Assembly (NCBI GenBank): GCA_019322855.1
Contig: JAHWIA010000018.1
Location: forward strand, 1 to 11,446
From: Candidatus Woesearchaeota archaeon
GTDB lineage: Archaea; Nanobdellota; Nanobdellia; Woesearchaeales; WJKV01
Length of the DNA: 11,446 nucleotides
Reading direction: 5' to 3'
Below are positions 5,693 to 11,404 of this stretch, piece after piece. How positions within the stretch are numbered: the stretch's first letter is position 1; each line of letters opens with the position of its first letter. The notes under the pieces are model-generated. The model saw only the letters and a program-made list of their open reading frames with translations. It was not told where the DNA came from and did not search any database. A program made the translations under genes and the position numbers.

Positions 5693-6130
5693 TTATTCTC
5701 CCAACTGCAATTGCATTGTCTGCACTTGCGCGCTCAGATGTTCGAACTGCTGCGCCATCTGCTCTCTGAGCTTCATGATCTCTCTCTTCTGCGTCTCGAC
5801 AAGATCTTTTGCTTCTTTCACAGACTTCTCGACTGCTGTTGCTCCACCCACATTCAAGACGACACTGTCATTCTTGTCCATCTTTGTCTTGATGAATATA
5901 CCTGACGCCAACGGAGCGAGCATCTCGCTTCCTTCTTTTGCCTTGGGCATTTCGTCCAAAGCCATCTCTGTCAATGTAAGCTCTTCTACCTGTGAATCAA
6001 TGTGCTGTATCTGCTGCTGCAATTGCTTCAACTGCTGCGCCATCATCTGCAGTTCCATATAACTCTGCTGCATTCTTGCTTCTTTATCCTCTTGTTTTTC
6101 TTTACCTTTTGCTTCTTTTTCTTTTGCCAT
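5693..6130 (-). CDS. pfdA: Prefoldin alpha subunit
   Basis: Prefoldin is the cytoplasmic hexameric (alpha2-beta4) holdase that passes unfolded proteins to the group II chaperonin. The protein has the expected order. After a charged leader of about 20 residues comes coiled coil 1 (Gln-rich, MAQQLKQLQQQIQHIDSQVE). The beta-hairpin segment with LAPLASGIFIKTKMDKND and VVLNVGGATAVEKS follows, matching the conserved VxVGxGxxVEK block of alpha subunits. Coiled coil 2 runs to the end. The in-frame ATG at 6136 overlaps the aIF6 stop (ATGA). AAGGAGAG, however, lies only 2 nt before it and 8 nt before the ATG at 6130, so I place the start at 6130 (145 residues); the 6136 start adds only Met-Lys. It lies between aIF6 and ftsY, as in many archaea. 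Confidence 0.9.
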   Translation of the reverse strand: MAKEKEAKGKEKQEDKEARMQQSYMELQMMAQQLKQLQQQIQHIDSQVEELTLTEMALDEMPKAKEGSEMLAPLASGIFIKTKMDKNDSVVLNVGGATAVEKSVKEAKDLVETQKREIMKLREQMAQQFEHLSAQVQTMQLQLGE

Positions 6131-6132
6131 TT

Positions 6133-6813
6133 TCATCTCTCCTTGATCCTCATTGCGTCCTCGAACATCAATATCTCGTCACCCTTGACGTCTGCAGTGA
6201 TGACATAACCTTTGTTGTTCGCAAAGACACCGCTCCTCACATAAGGAGTCTTATTGATTGTGCCTGCAATCAATTCAACATTGAACATCTTCTCGAGCTC
6301 TGCCATTCTTTTTTTGGTTATCTCTTCGTGGACATAGCCGCCTTTCGAGTTCAATACTCCAAGACTGCCCACGTTTCCAAGATCGCATATCTCCCCTGGA
6401 ACAACCCTGACTTTCAATGCCTGTCTTATCTGTTTCTTGACAACTGCTGAAAACTCAGGATTCACCAGAGCTCCGTTGTCATTAACCAGGATATTGTTTC
6501 CCAAACAATTTAGATCTGTCTTTATGACCTTGAAATCAAAGTCGTACTGTTTGCTGAAATCCTGCAGGTCCTCAAACTCTTCATGGAAGATGTAATGCGG
6601 AGCCAGCACACAATTATTGTTGCCAGCCAAAAACACTCCCACAAGATCAGTGCCTCCTACCGAAGTTCTCTCTACAGGCACCTCAAGTGCAGCTTCAATC
6701 TTCTTCAAATACCTCTTTTTTACATTGTTCCCAACAAGGCATATCGTGTCATTGCAAAAGCCGAACAACCCTATATTAGGAACACTCTCGAAATTGGTCC
6801 TAAAAACTCCCAT
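6133..6813 (-). CDS. eif6: Translation initiation factor aIF6
   Basis: aIF6 binds the large ribosomal subunit and prevents its premature joining to the small one. The 226 residues match the usual archaeal length and the five-fold pseudo-repeat propeller. Diagnostic stretches are NIGLFGFCNDTICLVG near the N-terminus, TSVGGTDLVGVFLAGNNN in repeat 2, and LGVLNSKGGYVHEEITKK followed by AGTINKTPYVRSGVFANN in the C-terminal repeats. No signal or membrane segment is present. The ATG at 6813 is 23 nt after a TATA box and has no Shine-Dalgarno site, so the mRNA is probably leaderless. It leads the aIF6-pfdA-ftsY operon. Ribosomal protein LX, often encoded between aIF6 and pfdA, is absent, as are L31e and L39e upstream. 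Confidence 0.95.
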   Translation of the reverse strand: MGVFRTNFESVPNIGLFGFCNDTICLVGNNVKKRYLKKIEAALEVPVERTSVGGTDLVGVFLAGNNNCVLAPHYIFHEEFEDLQDFSKQYDFDFKVIKTDLNCLGNNILVNDNGALVNPEFSAVVKKQIRQALKVRVVPGEICDLGNVGSLGVLNSKGGYVHEEITKKRMAELEKMFNVELIAGTINKTPYVRSGVFANNKGYVITADVKGDEILMFEDAMRIKER

Positions 6814-6836
6814 ACCGACGACAGAGTAAACCCTAG

Positions 6837-6844
6837 TTTATAAA
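6837..6844 (-). promoter_or_regulatory. TATA box of the aIF6-pfdA-ftsY operon
   Basis: TTTATAAA on the minus strand ends exactly 23 nt before the aIF6 ATG. No ribosome binding site lies in the gap, which indicates leaderless transcription. Confidence 0.65.
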
Positions 6845-6860
6845 GGTTTTGGGATTAAAT

Positions 6861-6961
6861 TTAGCGTATAGTGTCTAGCGTAGCGATTAAAATTACAACT
6901 AATAAAAAAGACTCGGATATTCAATAGAATACATTGTCTTGCGAAGCACACTATACGATAA
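6861..6961. repeat. 14-bp inverted repeat enclosing a structured spacer
   Basis: TTAGCGTATAGTGT (6861-6874) is matched by the inverted copy at 6948-6961 with one mismatch (13 of 14). The arms are 73 bp apart. The copy of TAGCG in the left arm is followed by two more at 6876-6880 and 6881-6885. The spacer holds a smaller hairpin followed by a T run. It could be the closing stem of a roughly 100-nt RNA structure or a cruciform; no target-site duplication or transposase was found. It fills most of the gap between the lipoprotein gene and the aIF6 promoter. Confidence 0.6.
6902..6940 (-). terminator. Hairpin plus T run (minus strand)
   Basis: On the minus strand, AAGAC (6940-6936) pairs with GTCTT (6912-6908). 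Inside it TATTC pairs with GAATA (6931-6927 with 6922-6918) around a TATT loop. Six consecutive T follow, counting the last of GTCTT. The arrangement resembles an intrinsic terminator and would end transcripts from the lipoprotein operon before the aIF6 promoter. Confidence 0.45.
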
Positions 6962-6986
6962 TAAAAGAGAAAAAATAAAAGAAAAT
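6962..6986 (-). terminator. T-rich tract after the lipoprotein operon
   Basis: Directly after the stop of the 6987-7805 gene, the minus strand is T-rich (ATTTTCTTTTATTTTTTCTC and on). This is typical archaeal T-tract termination and probably the first stop signal for the two-gene operon. Confidence 0.5.
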
Positions 6987-7805
6987 TTATTCCATGTATT
7001 GATGGACAACGTCTTCGTCAGTCACGCTCTTTGAAAGGACTTCAAATGTTCGTTGTGCAGCAGGTTCTTTTGCTTCCACATCCTCAATTATCTGTGACGT
7101 GACACCGTAATAATTATAGAGCCACATCCTGTTTGTCTTTCCGTCCTTTTCATACTCTGCAACAATCACATCCCGATTATACATTGTCTCTGTGCCTATA
7201 TTCTCTGCACATCCAAGAGTCATTGCCCAGTCCATAGGAGTTAGCCTGTAATAATCATCATACTCCACATCAAAAGGCTCGTTGTAATCGTCGCATCTCT
7301 TCCTGTCTTCACAGTAAGCGATCGCTTCTTTTGTGTCAGTGTCAAGATACACTGCATTGTAGTATTCGCCTCTGATGAATGCCGGCGGTTCTGGAAGAAC
7401 AATCTTCATCTTCTCATCCTTGACAAAGACTTCAGATTCTTTTCTTAAATAAGGAGTTTCTCTCATCAGATAATGCAGTTCATCCACATCCTTTGCTTTA
7501 TCAACAAGAGCTTGTATTGAAGGATCCATACATCCTGTATCTGCAACTGCTTCACCAGTTATTGCTCCCATGTCGTCTTCTTCCTCTTCAGGCTCAATGA
7601 CTTCTACTGCAGGTTCCTCTTCCACAACAGGTTCTTCTTCAGGCGCTTCAGGCGCAGGAGGAAGTTCAACCTTTTCCTCTACAGCAGGTTCTGCCGGAGC
7701 TCCTTCATCTTCCACTACTGTTGTCAGTTCTGTCTTTCCACCGCATGCTGTCAAGAACAAGCTGACCATCATCAACACTGCGATGATTAATGCTACTTTC
7801 TTCAT
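6987..7805 (-). CDS. Predicted lipoprotein, paralogue of the upstream gene
   Basis: It begins MKKVALIIAVLMMVSLFLTACGG, a signal peptide with lipobox LTAC and Cys21 as the lipidated residue. Residues 30-79 are a Glu/Pro/Ala/Val linker that would lift the domain off the membrane. The folded domain, about residues 92-272, contains ELHYLMRET, YNAVYLDTDTKEAIAYCED, RCDDYNEPFDVEYDD and LTPMDWAM. Two cysteines, C165 and C171, match a pair in the neighbouring protein; C92 and C199 are extra. The strands around YNAVYLDTDTKEAIAYC faintly recall LolA/LppX-type lipid-binding folds, but I do not assign this. The start overlaps the upstream stop (ATGA), with GGAGGTG 7 nt before it, so it is translationally coupled to its paralogue. 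Likely site: outer face of the membrane. The role is unknown. Confidence 0.7.
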   Translation of the reverse strand: MKKVALIIAVLMMVSLFLTACGGKTELTTVVEDEGAPAEPAVEEKVELPPAPEAPEEEPVVEEEPAVEVIEPEEEEDDMGAITGEAVADTGCMDPSIQALVDKAKDVDELHYLMRETPYLRKESEVFVKDEKMKIVLPEPPAFIRGEYYNAVYLDTDTKEAIAYCEDRKRCDDYNEPFDVEYDDYYRLTPMDWAMTLGCAENIGTETMYNRDVIVAEYEKDGKTNRMWLYNYYGVTSQIIEDVEAKEPAAQRTFEVLSKSVTDEDVVHQYME

Positions 7806-8599
7806 ATTAGAACACCTCCAATCGTAACGTCCCTTTCTGGAACATTTGTTTTAAAAATTTCAAATGAATAGAATTTGCCCGGACCTTCAATCTTTGCAGG
7901 CAGTTTGAAATGTTCATTGATCAGCATCTCTGTGTAATCATATTTAAGCATTAACACAGTCCTGCTCATGTATTTTGAAGTTCCTGTGATGACTGCATCA
8001 TCCGGAATCTCTATTGCCCAGTCCATCGGCGTCTTCAGTTTTTCAAACCTTTTGTAGCTTATGTCAAAAGGCTCATTAAAATTAAGAGCACACTTGATGC
8101 CGTCAGCGCAAACTGCCTGAGCTCTTTTCGCATTCAGGTCAAGAAATATCTGTGTGTAAGGATCTTTTTCATCACTCTGCAAGCTGGTATATTTCAACCT
8201 CATAAGATCTCCGCTCTTGAAGATCTCTGCATCTCCTATATCTCCGTATTTTTCCCTGTAATAATAATGCAGATTCTTTATGATGTTACCCTGCTTCTGT
8301 ATATCTCGTACTCTAGGATCCATGCCTTCTGGTATAAAATCCTCTTCTGTCTCATTAATTTCTACTGGCTCTTCGTATTCAACAACAATCTGTTCTTCTT
8401 CAGCAGGCACTTCTACAGGTTCTTCATACTCAATTTCAATCTGCTCTGTCTCTTGCTCTAACTGCTCTATCTCTTCTGTCTCTGCTAATTTCTCTTCCAT
8501 CTCTTCAACCTCGCTTATAGGCTGCATCTTCTGCATAGAACATCCTACTAGAATTAGACAAATGATGCTTATAGCTGCAAATATAACAATCCCCCTCAT
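7802..8599 (-). CDS. Predicted lipoprotein with Glu-rich stalk, paralogue of the downstream gene
   Basis: It begins MRGIVIFAAISIICLILVGC, a signal peptide with lipobox LVGC and Cys20. Residues 27-87 are a Glu-rich stalk with an imperfect internal repeat (EIEYEEPVEVP at 54-64 and VVEYEEPVEIN at 72-82). The domain at about 93-265 aligns by eye with the next gene: MDPRVRDI with MDPSIQAL, NLHYYYREK with ELHYLMRET, IFLDLNAKRAQAVC with VYLDTDTKEAIAYC, FNEPFDISY with YNEPFDVEY, and TPMDWAIEI with TPMDWAMTL. The Cys-x5-Cys pair (C164, C170) is shared, which suggests a disulfide in an extracytoplasmic domain. It probably arose with its neighbour by tandem duplication. The ATG is 23 nt after a TATA box, implying a leaderless mRNA. 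Confidence 0.7.
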   Translation of the reverse strand: MRGIVIFAAISIICLILVGCSMQKMQPISEVEEMEEKLAETEEIEQLEQETEQIEIEYEEPVEVPAEEEQIVVEYEEPVEINETEEDFIPEGMDPRVRDIQKQGNIIKNLHYYYREKYGDIGDAEIFKSGDLMRLKYTSLQSDEKDPYTQIFLDLNAKRAQAVCADGIKCALNFNEPFDISYKRFEKLKTPMDWAIEIPDDAVITGTSKYMSRTVLMLKYDYTEMLINEHFKLPAKIEGPGKFYSFEIFKTNVPERDVTIGGVLI

Positions 8600-8622
8600 G
8601 TTCTGTTCATATTTAAAGTAAT

Positions 8623-8630
8623 TATATAAA
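8623..8630 (-). promoter_or_regulatory. TATA box of the tandem lipoprotein operon
   Basis: TTTATATA on the minus strand ends 23 nt before the ATG at 8599. No Shine-Dalgarno site lies between, which implies leaderless transcription. Confidence 0.65.
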
Positions 8631-8654
8631 TGTTTCTCTTGAATATATTTAAAT

Positions 8655-8678
8655 AGAAATAAAAAGAATAAAAAGAAT
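8655..8678 (-). terminator. T-rich terminator after the DUF5679 gene
   Basis: On the minus strand the motif ATTCTTTTT occurs twice in tandem right after the stop codon. This suits archaeal T-tract termination and precedes the next promoter by only about 25 nt. Confidence 0.55.
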
Positions 8679-8843
8679 TTACTTCTTTTTCTTTTTTGCA
8701 GCGCCGCCCATGATCCTACACATTGTTGTTCCGCACTTAGGGCATTTGCCTTTCATTGCTTTTCTTCCGTTCTTAAGAGTACATTCCTTTGGGCTCTTCA
8801 TTACTTGCTTTTTCTTACACTTTACGCAATATGCTTCAGTCAT
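8679..8843 (-). CDS. DUF5679-type zinc protein, 54 aa
   Basis: A complete short gene encoding MTEAYCVKCKKKQVMKSPKE and on. Zinc ligands are Cys6-x2-Cys9 and Cys34-x2-Cys37 (CPKC). The middle segment TLKNGRKAMKGKCPKCGTTM and the following CRIM match the DUF5679 pattern (YCVKCrxkxxmkxpxxxtlkNGrxaxxGxCPxCGtxmxRi). The protein ends in GGAAKKKKK, a small lysine tail. The family is common in DPANN archaea, viruses and candidate bacteria. It probably binds nucleic acid or protein, but its function is unknown. Extra cysteines lie at 21 and 42. The start is set by GGAGG 8 nt upstream. The gene stands alone between the kinase gene and the lipoprotein operon. Confidence 0.8.
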   Translation of the reverse strand: MTEAYCVKCKKKQVMKSPKECTLKNGRKAMKGKCPKCGTTMCRIMGGAAKKKKK

Positions 8844-8851
8844 TTATCATC

Positions 8852-8899
8852 CCTCCTTTATGTTAGTATGATGAATTTCACACTTTTTTCCTAAATAAA
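8852..8899 (-). promoter_or_regulatory. Promoter and ribosome binding site of the DUF5679 gene
   Basis: On the minus strand, TTTATTTA (8899-8892) is a fair TATA box. A start near 8869 gives a leader of about 26 nt carrying GGAGG (8856-8852), 8 nt before the ATG. The rest of the 8844-8958 gap holds only AT-rich sequence with short T runs that may end the kinase transcript. Confidence 0.45.
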
Positions 8900-8958
8900 G
8901 GGCCTTTAGTTTAAAAATATTTTGATTTTGTATATTAAAATCAATAGAAATAGCATTA

Positions 8959-10515
8959 CTACTTCAAAGTAAGTTCATCAGTTTCTTTTTTCTTATTTCT
9001 TCTCTCTGTAAGCTTTCTTCTTCTGAATTCTTCAAAATCCATGTGACCGTTTCCGTTTACAGTATTTATGGTCTCTGTCTTTCTTGGCTTGTATGGCTCA
9101 CCATTACCATTTGCGATATCAAAGCCATTTGAGACCTTTCTTCCGTTTGTTCTCGCAATGTTCAATCTCTCTGGACCCAACGAATTAGGTCTGTATTCTG
9201 AATACAAGTCAGTTATCAATCTGTGCATGTCTGCGAAAGACATCCTTTTTCTATAGTCCATGTGTGTGCCATTAATCACGATGTGCTTAAGCTTCCTGCT
9301 CAATGCATCATTTTCAGGAAGCTTGCTGTAATCAAACGGACTAACTCCGCACGCGAACATGTTGTATATGTTTCCTATCTGTCTGGTCGCGACTTTTTCA
9401 TTGATAATATTTCTTCCAGTATTCTTTCCTCTCTTGTCTGTAAGATGTGCAAAAGGCTTGAAACCAGTCATCAATTCATATACTGCTGCACACAATGCAT
9501 AGACCTCGCTCTTGCCAGAAGGTGCTCTTGCTACAAAACTTCCTGTTTCTGGCTCACTAACATCCATTCCGCCATATAATGCAATAAGTTCAGGCGCTGC
9601 ATACAATACGCTTCCAAGATCTCCATCCTTGAAGCATTCTATCATCGCCTTCTTTTTAGCATCATTATCCTTATTCTTGATCGCTTCACTTAATGTTTCA
9701 AATACTTCTGTTTTTCTTGCGCTTCCCAAGTCAAGTATGAAAGGCTGACCCCTATTGCTGATTATCAGATTGTCTGGCTTGAAATCCCTGTACAAGTAAC
9801 CTGACCTGTGCATGTGCAATAATGCGCTTGAACAGCCGTGCAAGTAATCCAGTATCATGTTTGCATCATACTGTCCTTTCTTCTTAATTCTTGAAGAAGG
9901 CTCGATGTATTCCATAACAACGATAGGCGCAAGCAATAATTTCAAAGGTTTTCTTTCTCTCAATACTTGCATAATCTTGTCTCTGTCTCTAGGAATGTCA
10001 AAAGGACTCATCTTATAGCCTCTTATAGGAACAATATTCGAATGGCTATTATCTAGATCCCTGAATACTTTCAGTTCATCTGTCATAGAACCAGCATTCC
10101 TTACTAAAGCATATTCATCAAATCTGCCTGTTTTAAGATCTATACCGTGAGGCAGTTTGACAACAAACTTCACATCATCCCTCAATACACCTTCTTCATA
10201 GCCAATTTTCTGAGGAGTGGCTTCTCGAGTAAGCTTTGCAAGATATGCAACTCCCTGGCTCCCTTCGCCTATTTTTTCAATTATCTCAAACACACCAAAT
10301 CTCATCCCAGGCCTGACAAATTCATCATAACCTTCTCTTCTTATGATCTCATCCAGTGAAAATACAACATCAGAATGCTCAGTAGCAAATCCATTCTCTT
10401 TAGGTTCTGTGACCCTCTCAATCTTGTGCATTGGGGTTGCCATTTTCTCTACTGTTTCTTCAAAGCCAACTCCCCTAATAGAACTAATCTCCTGTCTTGC
10501 CTCTGGATCATCCAT
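8959..10515 (-). CDS. Hanks-type (eukaryotic-like) Ser/Thr protein kinase
   Basis: A 518-residue soluble protein with a kinase domain at about residues 73-438. Visible motifs are the Gly-rich loop GEGSQGVAYLAK (83-94), the ATP lysine K120 in FVVKLPHG, E147 as the likely helix-C glutamate, a hinge near VMEYIE (200-205), and the catalytic loop YRDFKPDN (242-249; HRD is YRD). DLG (262-264) replaces DFG, and AAPE is at 306-309. The F-helix motif is SEVYALCAAVYELMTG, with Glu337 in place of the usual Asp. The essential Lys, catalytic Asp244, Asn249 and metal-binding Asp262 are all present, so it is predicted active, phosphorylating Ser/Thr. Residues 1-70 are a charged leader. Residues 440-518 are an Asn/Gly-rich then basic tail with two NGNG repeats. 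No membrane helix is seen, unlike many bacterial PASTA or Pkn kinases. The upstream gene encodes an FHA protein, a natural phospho-Thr reader. Confidence 0.85.
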   Translation of the reverse strand: MDDPEARQEISSIRGVGFEETVEKMATPMHKIERVTEPKENGFATEHSDVVFSLDEIIRREGYDEFVRPGMRFGVFEIIEKIGEGSQGVAYLAKLTREATPQKIGYEEGVLRDDVKFVVKLPHGIDLKTGRFDEYALVRNAGSMTDELKVFRDLDNSHSNIVPIRGYKMSPFDIPRDRDKIMQVLRERKPLKLLLAPIVVMEYIEPSSRIKKKGQYDANMILDYLHGCSSALLHMHRSGYLYRDFKPDNLIISNRGQPFILDLGSARKTEVFETLSEAIKNKDNDAKKKAMIECFKDGDLGSVLYAAPELIALYGGMDVSEPETGSFVARAPSGKSEVYALCAAVYELMTGFKPFAHLTDKRGKNTGRNIINEKVATRQIGNIYNMFACGVSPFDYSKLPENDALSRKLKHIVINGTHMDYRKRMSFADMHRLITDLYSEYRPNSLGPERLNIARTNGRKVSNGFDIANGNGEPYKPRKTETINTVNGNGHMDFEEFRRRKLTERRNKKKETDELTLK

Positions 10516-10542
10516 CCCTATATTTTACATAAGGTATACTTG

Positions 10543-10550
10543 TATATAAA
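10543..10550 (-). promoter_or_regulatory. Proximal TATA box of the kinase gene
   Basis: TTTATATA on the minus strand ends 27 nt before the ATG at 10515. At the 23-nt spacing seen elsewhere, the transcript would have a leader of only about 4 nt, ending AGGG before the ATG. Confidence 0.6.
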
Positions 10551-10567
10551 CCTTCTGTATAAATATG

Positions 10568-10588
10568 CCGTAAATTTTACGGTTTTTT
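10568..10588. promoter_or_regulatory. Perfect 15-bp palindrome followed by six T, upstream of the kinase promoter
   Basis: CCGTAAATTTTACGG (10568-10582) is a perfect inverted repeat centred on one T, followed on the plus strand by six T (10583-10588). It lies about 18 bp upstream of the kinase TATA box, a normal place for an operator or activator site. As RNA it would form a 5-bp stem with a 5-nt loop, so on the plus strand it also resembles an intrinsic terminator, but no plus-strand gene leads into it. A second weak stem, AGCC/GGCT, lies at 10598-10612. Confidence 0.45.
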
Positions 10589-10648
10589 CAGCAAAACAGC
10601 CCCAATTTGGCTCTTTTTACCTTTATAATAGAATTATAGGTCCGGGAG

Positions 10649-10656
10649 TATATAAA
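10649..10656 (-). promoter_or_regulatory. Possible distal promoter upstream of the kinase
   Basis: TTTATATA on the minus strand would start transcription near 10625, giving a leader of about 110 nt through the palindrome at 10568-10582 and the stem at 10598-10612. It could serve the kinase gene or a short noncoding RNA. It is a good box sequence, but its function is not shown. Confidence 0.4.
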
Positions 10657-10670
10657 GTTTACTGTTATTT

Positions 10671-10686
10671 GTCCCCTTCTGGAGAC
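10671..10686 (-). terminator. Stem-loop just after the FHA gene stop
   Basis: On the minus strand GTCTCC pairs with GGGGAC (6 bp, one T-G wobble) around an AGAA loop, 4 nt after the FHA stop codon. No T run follows, so it may protect the mRNA 3' end or aid termination rather than be a classic terminator. Confidence 0.35.
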
Positions 10687-10690
10687 GAAT

Positions 10691-11326
10691 TTATCCCTTT
10701 GCAGCCATGAAATAATACATGGTTTTAGGGTCCTGAACATATAGAAAGAACCTGTCTCCAAACCTCACCCTGTCCTGCTGAACTAGTTGGTGCGGTTCAT
10801 CTGGGAGCAATCTTCTTTTATGGACCTTTACATCCTTGTCATTGATCTCAGGCCTTACAACGAATGTTCCGTTCTTGCTGTCACAGTCTGAAAGAAGATA
10901 AATCACCTTGTCATTATTCAACTTTTTTGCTTCGATCTTTGCATGCAATCCAGACACAAGACGGTCTTTTACAACTATATCGCAGATGTCCCCCCTGCCG
11001 ATTATTATGTTAGGATCGCAGTTCGCAGGTATCTCAACCAATTTGCCGTGCAAGGGATAGCTCCTGAAGATTCTATTTCTTATCGGATGCACATCAGATT
11101 CAAGGTAAATGTTGCCTGCATTTGATTTCTTTGTGATAAGATCTGTCGGTGTCGCGAATTCAGGAGTAATATCTTTGTGCGGATTATTTGGGTTGATTAT
11201 CTCAATAAAGAAAGGAACTCCTTCATAAGTCCTGAAAAATCTATCCTGTTTACCAAAATAAATCTTTCTGTATTCCTTAAGCGTCCTCAAGTCTGTAGGA
11301 TTCTCTCCTGTCTCTCTTCTTACCAT
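10691..11326 (-). CDS. FHA-domain protein
   Basis: A 211-residue soluble protein with a C-terminal forkhead-associated domain, about residues 95-198, which binds phosphothreonine peptides. The conserved residues are all visible: GR (110-111) in IIIGRGDICDIVV, S125-x-x-H128 in LVSGLHAKIE, and N152-G153-T154 in DSKNGTFV. The final strands are QDRVRFGDRFFLYV. The phosphate-contacting Arg, Ser and Asn are intact, so binding is expected. Residues 1-95 are not a domain I recognise; they are mixed charged/hydrophobic and include KEYRKIYFGKQDRFFRTYEG. It lies directly upstream of the kinase on the same strand with a 175-nt gap, suggesting a kinase-reader pair. The start at 11326 is supported by a TATA-like box ending 22 nt upstream, with no Shine-Dalgarno site, hence a probable leaderless mRNA. 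Confidence 0.85.
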   Translation of the reverse strand: MVRRETGENPTDLRTLKEYRKIYFGKQDRFFRTYEGVPFFIEIINPNNPHKDITPEFATPTDLITKKSNAGNIYLESDVHPIRNRIFRSYPLHGKLVEIPANCDPNIIIGRGDICDIVVKDRLVSGLHAKIEAKKLNNDKVIYLLSDCDSKNGTFVVRPEINDKDVKVHKRRLLPDEPHQLVQQDRVRFGDRFFLYVQDPKTMYYFMAAKG

Positions 11327-11348
11327 GTCCTGGTAAACTAATATCCAG

Positions 11349-11356
11349 TATTTAAA
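11349..11356 (-). promoter_or_regulatory. TATA-like box of the FHA gene
   Basis: TTTAAATA on the minus strand ends 22 nt before the ATG at 11326. It lies back to back with the plus-strand box at 11374-11381, so the 78-bp gap holds two divergent, apparently leaderless promoters. Confidence 0.5.
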
Positions 11357-11373
11357 ATTTTTGAAACAGCAAA

Positions 11374-11381
11374 TTTAATAA
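11374..11381 (+). promoter_or_regulatory. TATA-like box of the gene starting at 11405
   Basis: TTTAATAA ends exactly 23 nt before the ATG at 11405, with no Shine-Dalgarno site between. The matching spacing supports both the promoter and the start codon. Confidence 0.5.
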
Positions 11382-11404
11382 AGCAATCCTGCGCAACAGT
11401 TTTC

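Noticed and set aside
4537..5769. Long plus-strand open frame of about 410 codons opposite ftsY
   Set aside because: Ser/Phe-rich product with no recognisable domain, exactly opposite the well-supported ftsY and its Lys/Glu-rich region. It arises because minus-strand Lys/Glu codons read as Phe/Ser codons on the other strand.
5992..6450. Plus-strand open frame of about 150 codons opposite pfdA and aIF6
   Set aside because: It lies wholly opposite two conserved genes, with no promoter or ribosome binding site and a Cys/Leu-rich composition typical of a shadow frame.
6861..6961. Inverted repeat as a complete insertion sequence or MITE
   Set aside because: No transposase and no target-site duplication are seen, and no second copy is in the window. 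Kept only as an inverted repeat of unknown role.
8280..8621. Plus-strand Ser/Ile-rich open frame opposite the Glu-rich lipoprotein stalk
   Set aside because: It mirrors the Glu/Tyr repeat of the real minus-strand gene and shows no independent signal.
10568..10588. Palindrome plus six T as a terminator for a plus-strand gene
   Set aside because: No plus-strand gene precedes it; the upstream plus-strand frames are shadows of the kinase gene. An operator or leader element for the minus-strand kinase fits better.
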